Notes: generated by a model not told the origin, from the sequence alone. A DNA stretch of 64,000 nt from Chromobotia macracanthus (GCA_036877525.1 JAZGTH010000005.1:7560501-7624500); one strand, 5' to 3'. Positions 10,692-21,425 are shown, counted from the stretch's first letter. Numbers and translations: made by a program.

Positions 10692-12892
10692 TATATTTAT
10701 TCAGGATGCTGGTATATATATATTATATAATTTATATCACAAAATATATATTACCTATATGTGTTTAATACATTTCAAACCGACAAACACACTAGAGAAA
10801 ACTGCTAGAGAAAACACATTTGTGTAAAAGGACTCCTGACTCAAATTCTGGTAATCAGATATAACCCTTGTGACAACTACAACATCAACAACCGGTCTCC
10901 CCTGTATTTCACTTTAACCCTATCTTCTGATAAGTTTCAACAATGCTGTGATTCTGATCTTTGGAATTATGTTGTGAAAACTTATTAGCTATTATAGGTA
11001 ACATATATGTAAAAGCTTTCTTTTCTGTCAACTTTTCATTTCTACATTTATCTACATTTGTATGTTTTCACAAAGTGTCAAAATGTTAATTAGGCATTTG
11101 ATACTGGCGCCTGTAGCTCTGTATACTTGAACCATGTAAGGAATGTACTCTGCAGTACACTATCAATCTGAAAAGGTCTAGTGAGCAAGTGAGATTCAAG
11201 AAAGAGTGTCGTAAGATTCAAGAAAGACTTTAACATTAACAGCATACTCTTATTCTTGACAAAGTTGGTTACATCTTAATTGCAATACAATCCAGTGAGT
11301 GAACTACTATATATACAATGTCCAAATGCTTAATAATATTTCACATACGGGCAAGGATAACATGGTTGGTGGGAGTTCCATGAACACTTTTCAGAGGAGC
11401 AAACCTTGAAGATTCTTATAACAGGCCATCCGTATAGAATTTGTGTTAAACAATGACACACACTTATTGGGTAGCCACACAGTGGACGTTTCACAGTCTA
11501 GAGGGACTGGAACTGACACACAGTCTGTCTTTTTAAAAATCATGAAAATCATGAAACTCTATTGTTTTGACAGGGTACTTTATTCAGGATGCTGGTGACA
11601 TTATCTTTAGTGGGCACGCAAAAGCATCTTGGGAATTTCTGCTTCATCATGTTATGGTAAGTCAATACATAGGTCATCGTACATCACACAGAAAGTCTAC
11701 ACAGACCTGACTACACAGTCATAACTTGTGCACTATGGAGTGATTTTAATCATTTTTCAAGATTTAAAGCTACTTGAGCATTATCGATTTTTAACACACT
11801 GGTTGTACCAGGAATGAAGCTTTGTCTTGAACTTGGGTGTGTGCACCTTTAATCAACTTTGACATCTAAAAAGTATTCTGGTTTTTAAACCTAAAATCTT
11901 AAAGAGTCAACAAGAAAATATATTTACATGATAATAGCAAATAATAATTTTTAGCATAAATATATGAAAATAATAATTTTTCAGTTTTTTTAAATCCCTT
12001 TTCTGATGCCTTCTGGAACTAAAATCTGAATGGCATGAGGTTTTTTGTTGTTTTTTTAAGAATTTGAAGCATTTATTAGATTCAACAGGTTTTTGTGGTT
12101 TCTGCAGGAACAGAAGTCAAAGAACGCAACAATCAGATTTACAAATAAAATATACAAACCAAAAAGTTGTTTTGACCTAATATTTTATTTGAAATATCAG
12201 GTAGGTGAAGTATGTGTTAAATAAAAAATATTTCAAATTTTGAGTAATTTATCATATATTGAAACATTAGTGGGGTCAATATGACCACACACATTAAACC
12301 ATTGCTAAAATCTGCAAGACTAGACGGTTATGCAAGCAAGTCAAGAATGTGTTATTGCATAACTTTCACAAATGATGTTTGATTCACAAATTGATGTTTG
12401 ATTTAGTGTCAGGTCAAATGATGACCTGACACTCAATTATAGCCAATTATTGATTGGCTAGATATGTATGCACGTACACAGAAATAAATTTAGTTTCTCT
12501 TTTCTTAGGTGATCTGGTGTTTCCTGTATGCTGTGTACACACATCATTATGTGGCCGGTGCAGTCGTGGCCTTGTTTGTGGAGGTGAACAGTGTGTTTCT
12601 ACACACACGTTTATTGCTGAAACTGGCTAAAGTGGCCCAAAATTCCTTCATCTACTCTATTAACAAACTATTCAATGTGGTGACCTACGTAACCTTCCGT
12701 CTTGGAGCACAGTTTTACCTCACCTGGTACATCATTTATCACTACTCATCATTGGACCATGCCTTCTACTTCCTAGTAACTATGTTCCTTATGAACATCA
12801 TGATTCTCATCTATTTTTACCGCCTACTGTGCACCGACTTCTTCACCAAGCGTCGACCTGACAAAAACGTTCAGAAGTTTGCTGACGACTAA
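8484..12892 (+). CDS. tlcd1: TLC domain-containing protein 1, 4 coding exons
   Basis: Exons: 8484-8689, 9542-9624, 11574-11656, 12509-12892; 756 nt, 251 aa (human TLCD1 is 247), in frame throughout. The protein is a multi-pass TRAM/LAG/CLN8 (TLC) domain membrane protein. Signature stretches: 'DPWKSWKWKNLSVSLVHSLLTG' after the first span, 'GYFIQDAGDII..G.AKASWEFLLHHVM' and 'LFVEVNSVFLHTR', all closer to TLCD1 than to TLCD2. Known: TLCD1/2 limit incorporation of long polyunsaturated acyl chains into phospholipids and so influence plasma-membrane fluidity. Context supports TLCD1, since rpl23a follows tail to tail as in human. Intron 2 is large and repeat-loaded: a fold-back element, an AT microsatellite and an 18-nt copy of exon 3. 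The start ATG at 8484 is the only one giving the conserved N-terminal hydrophobic segment. Confidence 0.9.
8825..8951 (+). repeat. Cyprinid inverted-repeat DNA element, right part
   Basis: The end reads 'acatgagg-tgagtaaatga-gacaga-tttcatttttgg-tgaactatcccttta', a very common cyprinid short DNA element terminus. It lies in tlcd1 intron 1. Related ends occur at 35872-35906 and, inverted, at about 55319. Confidence 0.65.
10077..10320. mobile_element. Fold-back (long inverted repeat) DNA element in tlcd1 intron 2
   Basis: The two ends are inverted copies: left 'ttgttgccttaaattttaag' matches the reverse complement of the right end 'aaatttaaggcagcaaag'. The similarity continues inward ('catttcaactt', 'gactggt', 'gtaactta' reappear inverted), so nearly the whole element is one imperfect hairpin. 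No open frame, hence a non-autonomous MITE-like element. A target duplication is not clear by eye. Confidence 0.7.
10608..10685. repeat. Long (AT)n microsatellite
   Basis: About 75 bases of nearly pure AT dinucleotide in tlcd1 intron 2. A short AT-rich patch and a copied exon fragment follow immediately. Such tracts are prone to length change, replication slippage and assembly error. Confidence 0.95.
10696..10713 (+). repeat. 18-nt exact copy of tlcd1 exon 3 start
   Basis: The 18 bases 'tttattcaggatgctggt' are identical to bases inside tlcd1 exon 3 at about 11578-11595. The copy sits between two AT-rich patches beside the microsatellite and lacks the exon's splice acceptor, so it is not a usable exon. 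Confidence 0.8.
12405..12433. repeat. Perfect 12-bp hairpin containing AGGTCA half-sites
   Basis: Arms 'agtgtcaggtca' (12405-12416) and 'tgacctgacact' (12422-12433) are exact reverse complements around a 5-base loop. It lies 75 bases before tlcd1 exon 4. The arms contain AGGTCA/TGACCT, the nuclear receptor half-site, as an inverted pair spaced by 5. Confidence 0.75.
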
Positions 12893-14084
12893 ACCAACAA
12901 AATATCTATGTTCACAAACTACATGAACATGACTTGACCATTAACTGTAACTATTTATCCATGTGATAGCTGTATAAAACAAGCAAACCTCAGTAATTCT
13001 ACAAATCAGAGACAATGATTTATAACATTTTTTCTATGTTAGAATTAAACAGATACTTGACTGGTCTACTAGTAGTCTAATATGAGTTTCCTGTACTACT
13101 CTTGGTTCTTACTTATTTCCTACTTTAAGCATACTAGTCATTGAAACTGATCAAATGTGTAATCACACTCTGAATAGACCTCATGGCTATACAATTGCGA
13201 TGCTTTTAAAATAGTATTTACAGATCTGATGAATGCTGCCCACTTCACTTTTGCAAAGAAATTGATATGTAAACCATTTATATTTGTTTAGAAAACTTGG
13301 TTGTATTCATCTGACAAAAAGAATGGCTATTACTATAAAGTTTAAACTGAAAAAGGTACCTCAGCCTTAAATTTAAACTGAAACTGAGAGCAATGTCATT
13401 TTTTTGCAGGCTGGAATGTAGGCTTCCATTTGCATTTTTTTAAATTATGCATTTATAAAAAATGTATTCACTACATTGTTTTTAATATTAAACTTTTTCC
13501 TGGGTGTTTTGTAAATAACATTAAACAAGACTTTAGAATAGGTGGGATTGGGCATTATATTTGTCATAATGTAAATTGTTAATGAATTATCCATTGATAT
13601 AGCAGTTATTATTGATATGGTCCATCTCTACAGCTAACAGCGTAAGAGACCACTGAGCCAGTATATGGTGGCTAATTTCTATGGCTGTTTTCTGAAATAT
13701 AATTACTAGGTGCACCCTACGCTCATTACTCTTTACCAAGACTACTATAAATGGCACAACTTTCCCAACTTCCCCCTCTACAGTTCACTGCGTGATGTAC
13801 AGTGCATTAAGTACCAATATTCAATCTATAACTTAAATTCATGTTATACACCCATTACGCTTCTGGTTGTTTTAAATGGCTCCAAAGCATATGCAAATGA
13901 ACAACACTTCACAACTCCAGGTTTCAGGTTTAATTATAAGTTTAATCATTTCAGAGAGGTTATTAGTTGTGTTTTATAGAGCTTCATGTATGAAATCTCC
14001 TTAAATTAGGTACAATTCTAAGACACAAACTATGAATAAACCAGACAACTCTTCAATTTGTTGGGAATCTTGTTTGCAAACAAA

Positions 14085-14090
14085 AATAAA
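14085..14090 (+). promoter_or_regulatory. Distal tlcd1 polyadenylation signal (AATAAA)
   Basis: Canonical hexamer on the plus strand. It lies 33 bases from the minus-strand AATAAA of rpl23a, pointing toward it. Confidence 0.5.
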
Positions 14091-14122
14091 GCCACAAGAA
14101 CAAAATAAGGTTTTTACAAAGA

Positions 14123-14128
14123 TTTATT
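14123..14128 (-). promoter_or_regulatory. rpl23a polyadenylation signal (AATAAA)
   Basis: Reverse-complement AATAAA about 27 bases after the rpl23a stop codon. This implies a very short 3' UTR of roughly 45 bases, as is usual for ribosomal protein mRNAs. Confidence 0.75.
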
Positions 14129-14154
14129 CTTCTGTACATCTGACCAAGAACACT

Positions 14155-16194
14155 TTAGATGATGCCAATCTGTAAAAGGAAAGATGACGTATATTAAGTA
14201 TATGTCAGCAATTTCATACGTTCTACAGTGAGAGAAGCAAAGCATCAGTGGTTCCTTTGAATGCATCACAAACATTCAGGCAGAAACTTATTGACATCAT
14301 TTGCATAAACTGAGAATTCGCACAGAAGAGGTTCACCAAATAAACATGTTGTATGAAAGAAATTCAAAACACAGGTTCATAAAACAGCTACAATATCCTG
14401 TATGTTTGCATTTGCAAACCACTAATTTACCTTGTTTGCAACATCCAACGCATCGTAATCTGGTGCAAGACGAACGTATGCCTTCTTCTCACCATCAGGC
14501 CTGCAGAGAGCATAAAAGTATTCAGAACTAAAGCCGTACATCACTGGCTTACAGAAATCAGCTCCTACTTTTTCCTGTGGATCAGTGGTTCTTTTGAAGT
14601 CATTATGTTTCAGAGTAATGATTATACACTTGCACATCATTACACAAGAATGCTTGTATGGTCCTACATGTCATTCTATCAAAACCTATTGGCAAAAAAT
14701 AAAAAAAAATCAAATGAACAGTTCTACCTGATGAGCGTGTTGACTTTAGCCACATCGATGTCATACAGTTTCTTGACAGCATGTTTAATCTGATGCTTGT
14801 TGGCTTTGACATTAACAATGAACACCAGAGTGTTGTTGTCCTCAATCTTCTTCATGGCTGACTCAGTGGTCAGGGGGAACTTGATGATGGCATAGTGGTC
14901 CAACCTGGCAGAATACAGAAGTCATCAATTTTAACCTCATGAAGTTGTGACAATTTTAGTGCATACATATGTTTTCATATATATCAGCAACCTATTAAAA
15001 GGTCATAAGGATGCATCAGTATATAAAAACTTGTAATCACATATCTCATGCTTTGATCGCAATTCCCATCATTTGCATCCAACAAGTTTGTTTCTTGATA
15101 GCCTAACATCCATACAAAAATGCCTCTTTGTCAGCCAAACTAATTAACTGAATTAAATTAAGAGGCATAATCATACCCCTAGACATCTACTGTATATGTG
15201 TTCTATAAATTCTAGGTAGTTATCACCAATTCCAGAACAAACTGTGTGAGACTCACTTGTTTCTGCGTGGAGCACTCTTCCTTGGGTATTTAGGCTGCCT
15301 CCTCAGACGCAGGGTCTTAGGCCGGCGGAAGGTTGGGCTGGTCCTGATCTTCTTCTTTCTCTGGCTGTGGACACCCTTGAGCACAGCCTTTTTGGCCTTC
15401 AGTGCCTTAGACTTTGCTTCAGTCTTAGCCGGTACAGCTGCAGAAAGGATTAAAATGTACAATATTAAAAGTTCGCACCCACAGCTGTTCAATATAAACA
15501 AACTCCTCTGTGCAGCACAATATGGATCATTTTTATTACAATCTGCTTCAGATATATATTTTTACATACTCGTGGGAGGACTTTTATTGGTTTCTTTTGT
15601 CACTGACCAATTGTAGCGTTAGGGGAGTCTAACTCTCTACTTGGTATAGAATTACCAACAACACGTTGACATCAATGGATGTTTACAACAAGGCCACAAA
15701 TGAGATTTAACACACGTTGAAAAAACAGCAAACAACGGACCCTATTAAACTAAATTAGCTGGCTATTACACGGAAAATGGGTAACAACGGTAGCCACGTG
15801 TGTGTACTAGCTAACGATGACAGGCTACGTATGTCATTCAGCTAATCTTCTACTCTCTGCGTTCATAATTGAAAAACAAGTAACCAGTTCGCGACTTTAA
15901 CTATTAATATTTACTAACTTTAATATGTGGACAGGCTGGTGTAACACGAAAGCGAGTGTATACAGATCAATTGTGCCATCTTGCTAACTCGGCCGCGGTT
16001 CAGCGGACGTTTCGCACGGCACTTGCACAGTAAGTTATATACTTGTGGAAACGCGGTAAAACAGTAAGACACAGTCATCGCCATCTCGGCTACCTTATGA
16101 GGAAATAACAACTGTATATTGTCACAATAATCTTTATTTTATAGTATAAACTCTATTAACTTCACGCACCTTCCTTCTTCGCCTTTGGTGCCAT
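14155..16194 (-). CDS. rpl23a: Ribosomal protein L23a (uL23), 5 coding exons
   Basis: Large-subunit ribosomal protein uL23, which lines the nascent peptide exit tunnel and helps dock SRP. Minus-strand coding exons, in order: 16170-16194, 15257-15437, 14728-14904, 14431-14500, 14155-14169; 468 nt, 155 aa (human 156). The protein begins MAPKAKKE and has the basic N-terminal extension, then 'KIRTSPTFRRPKTLRLRRQPKYPRKSAPRRNK', 'LDHYAIIKFPLTTESAMKKIEDNNTLVFIV' and the C-terminus '[28 protein letters not shown]'. The last exon codes for only four residues and the stop. A pyrimidine-rich stretch (minus strand, about 16196-16212) just before the ATG fits a 5'TOP leader. Introns 2, 3 and 4 each carry a C/D snoRNA, as expected for this host gene. 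Certainty is very high. Confidence 0.97.
14237..14305 (-). ncRNA. SNORD42: C/D box snoRNA SNORD42 (U42), rpl23a intron 4
   Basis: Read on the minus strand: C box ATGATGT (14294-14300), D' CTGA (14276-14279), a C'-like GTGATGC, and D box CTGA (14245-14248), closed by a short GCA/TGC terminal stem. The guide just before the D box, 'CAAAGGAACCA', pairs for 11 bases with 18S rRNA 'UGGUUCCUUUG'. Counting five bases up from the D box selects 18S U116 (human numbering, counted from the remembered 18S 5' end). That is the known target of U42, which lives in RPL23A introns in mammals. The host context makes the identification strong. Confidence 0.85.
14576..14646 (-). ncRNA. SNORD42: Second SNORD42-like C/D snoRNA, rpl23a intron 3
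   Basis: Minus strand: C box ATGATGT (14634-14640), D box CTGA (14582-14585), an internal CTGA as D', and a 4-bp TGTG/CACA terminal stem (14643-14646 with 14576-14579). The guide before the D box, 'CAAAAGAACCA', is the U42 guide with one change: position 7 from the D box is A, facing 18S C118. It therefore looks like a paralog of the intron 4 copy aimed at the same U116 but with an interrupted duplex. Mammalian RPL23A also hosts two U42 copies. Confidence 0.75.
15009..15080 (-). ncRNA. SNORD4: C/D box snoRNA SNORD4 (U4-family), rpl23a intron 2
   Basis: Minus strand: a 7-bp perfect terminal stem GGATGCA/TGCATCC encloses C box ATGATGG and D box CTGA (15016-15019). Upstream of an ATGA-type D' box lies 'GCGATCAAAG', which pairs for 10 bases (one G-U) with 18S 'CUUUGGUCGC'. 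The fifth base up from D' faces 18S U121, the known SNORD4 target. RPL23A is the mammalian SNORD4 host. The D-box guide has no target I recognise. Confidence 0.8.
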
Positions 16195-16828
16195 GTTGGG
16201 AAAGGAAGAGCAGAGGGGTTTCCTTTAGTTTATCGCAGGGGTTTACACACGCAGGTATCGCGAGAACTTCGCAATGCAGTATGGGTTATGTAGTTCAATC
16301 GTGCACTCTAAATATCGACCACCGCCACTGGAGGGCCGGGCGACAGTACTTATTTTAGGGCACAGTTGCACAGGGGGAAAGCGACAAGACTCGATACAAG
16401 TTTTGATGTTTTATGAGTTTAATGTATTTGCTGTACACAACGGAACCATTATCAAAGGGATTTTTGCTTTTGTTTGAACATACATGTCGACTAATGCGAA
16501 ATTACTATCAAACAGTTTTGAAATTAGTTTTCAGCATGTAAAAATTATGTTTAACCTTTAAAGGTAAGTTATTTATCATGTGATATTATGCAATAATGGA
16601 TTACGGCATTAGCATTAGAGAGACTAAATTGTTAACTATGTTATCACTATTTACTATTAAATGTTATTTGCCGTTTTAATGTAGGCTATTTAATGTATTA
16701 CTGATTCTTTAATATTTTTCTCGACTAATTTCTGTGTTTATTCATTCCAGTAGTTACAATACACAATGGCTGAACTGATTGAGAATGACAGAGTGTTTGT
16801 AATGGTGTGGTTCTGTTAAAGCCCTCAC
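16195..16828. promoter_or_regulatory. Divergent rpl23a / rab34 promoter interval
   Basis: About 630 bases separate the two divergently oriented start codons. Next to the rpl23a ATG, on the minus strand, is a pyrimidine-rich stretch (about 16196-16212) suited to a 5'TOP mRNA. The following 150 bases are relatively GC/CpG-rich. Transcription start sites are inferred, not seen. Confidence 0.55.
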
Positions 16829-19151
16829 ATGATGAGCACTCTACCTCCTGTGAAAGGAGACAGAATTATCTGTGAACTCCCTTTGGTAACATTTCCTCCT
16901 TTTCACATGATCACTTTGTGTTTTGTTTATTACTGTATTTTGTCTTATTGCACACAATCAGTTTGTGTTTGTTTATTTCGTCTCAGAGCACATGCAGTAT
17001 GTTATATAATGTGCAAACATTGTTTTGTGTTGTTTTAACTTTTCTGCTTACTAACTTTAATTGGTGTAGTACTTCACTAGAGATGCTGCAGTTCACACTA
17101 AAAATGGCTTTAACATCACCGTCAAAGAGGCATGTCAGCAAGAGAAGACGGGGTAAGTCAATCTGCTCCTCTCTCACACACCCACTATTGTAAACTTCAG
17201 CTGATAACATTCAGATAACATTTCATGATATAGATATGTAATGCACTGTGAATTAACAGACCTGTATCTTCAGATTAAATGTAGCCAAAGTCATTGTTGT
17301 TGGTGATGTGGCAGTTGGAAAAACCTGTTTAATTAACAGGTAAATATCTATAATTCACCTGTTCTGCATTTATATATCATTGGACTTTCACAGATTCACA
17401 AAAATGCTACTTTAACTACTACTATCTGCTTGAATCTTTAACAATGAAGTCCTAACACTAAAACAGAATATGTGTAAAAAGAAAATAGAAACTGCTTAAT
17501 TTGTTGAATATTGACTTTAAGATTTTGTAAAGACACATTTGACAAGACCTACAAGGCAACTATTGGAGTGGATTTTGAGATGGAAAGATTTGAGGTCCTC
17601 GGAGTGCCCTTCAATTTGCAGCTGTGAGTGTGTCAATATTCTGTCTGCTTAAGTTTCATCCATATAGATGCACTGTTTGATCTGGAGTCTTTCTCACTGC
17701 AGGTGGGACACAGCAGGTCAGGAAAGATTTAGATGCATTGCATCCACATACTACAGAGGAGCTCAAGGTAATAACACAGATCATGTTAAGTTGTGCTATA
17801 TGTTTGCTGCAAATTATATAACAAACAATTTGTTGTTTTTAGCCATCATCGTTGTGTTTGACCTTAGCAGTTACAGCTCTTTGGATAATGCAAGGTAATA
17901 CCAATAATGCTGTATGTTCTTATGCTTATTTGTTTTGAAACATTTGCTTGTTTTGTGACTGTTCCGATAAACAGTGTCTGTTTTCTTACCTTTCTCTGTC
18001 GGGCTGTTGTTTAGAGAGTGGCTTGAAGATGCCATGAAAGATAATGATCCTTCTAGTGTCCTTCTCTTCCTTGTTGGGACCAAGAAGGACCTTAGTGTAA
18101 GTTGCTTTTCAATTACCTCTTGTAAGAATGCAGAATCTTTATCTATCCCCACAAAGGAACCTTAATGTGTTCATGTTTTGCTTAAATCCACAATGGTTGA
18201 TGGCTCATGGCTTGCTCCTTGCAAGAATTGAACCAGCAGCCTTGACCACTATACCACACCCCCTTGAGTTTTCTTCGTTATAAAATCGATATGCATGTGG
18301 GGGTTTTCTCTCCAAAAGCGCCCAGATCAGTTGGCTCAAATGGAGCAGGAGGCCATCAGGCTCTCAGAGGAGATCAGAGCAGAGTACTGGGCTGTGTCTG
18401 CTCTCTCAGGTAAGGTAACACACAAGACTTTATTTGTCAGGTGTTTTGACTGCTATCGAACTAGCTTGTATATCAGGGCTGCGACCATAAATAGCTTAGA
18501 TGCGATCAAAAACACACAGACTAACTGACAATAACAGTTTAATACATAGAGGAAAAGATAAGGCAATTACATATTTCATTAAGTGGTATGCACACAAGAT
18601 AATTCATAATTTAGGACACTTCTTCTTTAAACTGTTCAAAAACATTTTCCTGTGTCTTGATCTGCTTGAAACTGGTCTGATTTAATGATGCTTTATTGTG
18701 GACTGGGAGATTGGGATTGATTTTAGCTATACTTAATAAAAGAAAGGAGGTTTCTAGCTCCACAACTAACAAATTATGGCTCAGTAAAGTAATGTATTTT
18801 TGTATATAAAGTAAACTATGTATATAATTTGTGTTATTGTACTCTATAGGGGAGAGTGTTAGAGACTTCTTTCTACGAGTGGCTTCACTTACATTTGAGG
18901 CCACTGTATTATCAGAGCTGGAGAGGAACAATTCCAGACAAGCTGGTGATATTGTCAGTAAGTTCACTTTACTAACTGCAAAAAACAACAGCTCTTTTGC
19001 AAAGTATCTGTAATGTTTAATAACAAATACTTTATTTAACCTAAAAAAACATTTTGTCCTCTTTTCTTTTTGTCACTTCACAGAAATCTCAAATAATTGC
19101 AATGACGATTTAAAAACTTTTAAGAAGAGGCATTCCAACTGCTGTCATTGA
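16829..19151 (+). CDS. rab34: Rab34-type small GTPase, 10 coding exons
   Basis: Exons: 16829-16885, 17070-17152, 17274-17339, 17522-17623, 17703-17767, 17843-17894, 18015-18096, 18319-18409, 18850-18957, 19084-19151; 774 nt, 257 aa (human RAB34 is 259). Motifs: P-loop GDVAVGKT (57-64), switch I region 'YKATIGVDFEMERFEV', switch II WDTAGQE (104-110), and TKKD (164-167) in place of NKxD. RAB34 also departs here (SKKD). The tail ends CCH, matching the CC-x end of RAB34. The N-terminal extension 'LPPVKGDRII.ELP' is RAB34-like. Known: Rab34 acts at the Golgi, in lysosome positioning and in early ciliary vesicle formation. Position between rpl23a and supt6h matches human RAB34. Rab36 is the nearest paralog and is less likely. 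A second ATG directly follows the first, so the start could be one codon later. Confidence 0.9.
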
Positions 19152-20187
19152 ATGAAAGTATATAATAATGTTTATATAACATTTCAAGGAATCTGATTAA
19201 AGTAAAACAGATATTTATAACCCTGGAAGACTGATTTTGGAAATATGTTCCATGCTGCCCTGACACAAATCAAGGTGAAAGAACAGAGACACACAACACA
19301 GAATAATTCATCAGAAACTACTGTACAACAGTGGCCAGTTATACTGAGGCAATTAGGGAACCTCAGCAGGAATCCATCCATTCATCCATGACAGAGTAAG
19401 GCTTTTATTGTATTTAGAGGAGTACCAATGAATGAAACATGGACACTTTTAAACATGACATGATATATATTTTTATGCATTTCCTAATTATGAAACTATG
19501 AATTTTCTTGAAAGTATTGTCTTTTTGCATTTACGTATAATCATGTATATAGTATTATTCATTTATTAGTACACGAATGCACAGTAATTCAGTCTCTTCA
19601 GAGCAGGAATAACAAATAATCAGGACCAAGTGAAAATATATAACTTGCTGTTCGTCTAAATCAGAGACAGAAATTGACTTTGGACAATCAGTACATTTAC
19701 TGATGACATGTCTGGTCTCATCAGTATTGTATAAAGCAGCACAAATTTCTGTAATTTGCTGGTAATGGGTATGTTTAGTGTGATGGTTATGCCTAGAGAT
19801 TTCAGTTATGTGCTACAGCAGTGCGTAAATTCAGACCACTCTAAGTCACATTATTATTATTGCATTAAATGCACTGCTGGCTGTTTTCAGGGGGACTCTT
19901 ATAAATGGACCTTTTGTTTGAATTGCATCATGAGTTTCTCTGACTAATGTGATACTTATGCTAGCACCCATGACCATAGGGTCTGTAGCCATCTACAAGA
20001 ACCTGAGATTCCCACTGTGAGATAAATGAAAGTATGGTTAGATGTATATGGAAAAGATATATTGCTTAAGAACAACTGAATTACAAACGTCAATAGCACT
20101 AGCATCTTTCCTTGTTTACACCATCATATTCTGTATTAAAATGTATCTGAAAGTCTTTAATATGATTTTAGCCTTTTATTTGCAATG

Positions 20188-20193
20188 AATAAA
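20188..20193 (+). promoter_or_regulatory. Candidate rab34 polyadenylation signal (AATAAA)
   Basis: Canonical hexamer on the plus strand about 1.04 kb after the rab34 stop codon. Confidence 0.45.
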
Positions 20194-21425
20194 ATATTGA
20201 TTTAAAAAGCTCTGAAGCTGTTGTGATATGATCCAAAGTAACGTACATTTTTGTTACATTGTTTTGTCCACTTTGGATTACATGTGACAGCCTGTAGAAG
20301 CTGCTTGTAAAGTCTATCTGGCATCAGAATTCTCATGAACGTCACATGGGAAACTGCATAATGGAGCCTTTATAGTCATACTGTATCTGCTGTCTCAAAT
20401 CCAAATCTAATCTTTTCTTTACATACTGAAACCAGTGGCCTTTTTATTTCAAAACACTTGAATCAGTGTAATTTATTTGTATAACTTTAACAAAGGAAAG
20501 AATTACAGTGGATCTCAGCATTATAATACACCAAATAGAATTGAAAAGACACCCTGACCTCAAGGCATGATGCAGCCTGTTTAAAGATCACATGAACAGG
20601 CTCTTCTCAGAACTCAATAGATTCACTACACTGGTGGAAATGGGTCTAAAAAAGTCAACGTTAAACAAAAAAAGAAACTTTCCACCATATCCATATTATT
20701 ATCACAGTATCAGTGTCGTTAAGTTTTCGTTGAGCCTAAATGTAACAGCTTTTTTTGTCTGTAGTGATACGTGGGATTGTGCATAAGAATAGAATAAGAA
20801 CAATTGTACTGCAGAACACCATTAAAAACAGCTTGTATGCAAACACTTGTGTAAGTCTGCCCCAGCAGAAAAAACATGTACATGACCAGTCTGTCTTTGA
20901 AACAGCAATTAAAGTTGATCAAAGGTTTCAGCACAATAGTTCAGTTTATACGTATGGTCACAAAGAAAATGTTTAGTGTTTTGATGTTAAAGTGATTGTT
21001 AGCCTGGAGAAACTCAAAACAGCATGTTTGTCAGATAAATGCCCATTTAACAAACAAAGCTAAATACATGGGCTTGGCAAACCTTAAAAACATTGTTTTT
21101 TGAAAGAATTGTTTTGAGCAATCTCATTTTTCACAAAGATTAGAATTTAAAACATTTACTATCACACATCACCGGTTCTTGATTTGACAAACTTCTACCC
21201 ATATTCCTAGGCTTTCAGGTAAACAATAAAACATGTCTACAGGTACTCTAATAACGTAATGCTCTCACATACTTTGTTTATTGTGAAGATGAATGAGTTT
21301 CTAAACCGTGTCAGAAATACTCATTTGTCCCCAGTGCTTAAGTCTCAGATCTTTAGAGAATTGCATAACAGAACACAAGATTTAGAATCATTTCAGTGCT
21401 GTTTTGTTTCATACTGAAATAGGGT

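Larger units (their letters stand above)
12893..14154 (+). other. tlcd1 3' UTR up to the meeting point with rpl23a
   Basis: No further coding exon. ATTAAA (13044-13049) and AATAAA (14035-14040 and 14085-14090) on the plus strand are candidate polyadenylation signals. If the distal one is used, the tlcd1 3' UTR runs right up to the rpl23a 3' end. The short frame at 13710-13979 resembles no family I know. Confidence 0.55.

Noticed and set aside
15120..15168. Hairpin with 9-bp arms (atgcctctt / aagaggcat) in rpl23a intron 2, considered as a fourth snoRNA
   Set aside because: A CTGA lies inside, but there is no proper C box within the stem and the length is too short. It is probably a chance or relic inverted repeat.
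18225..18255. tRNA-like 'gaaccagcagccttgaccac' in a rab34 intron
   Set aside because: Only a short SINE-head-like trace. It cannot form a cloverleaf and is too short to call confidently.
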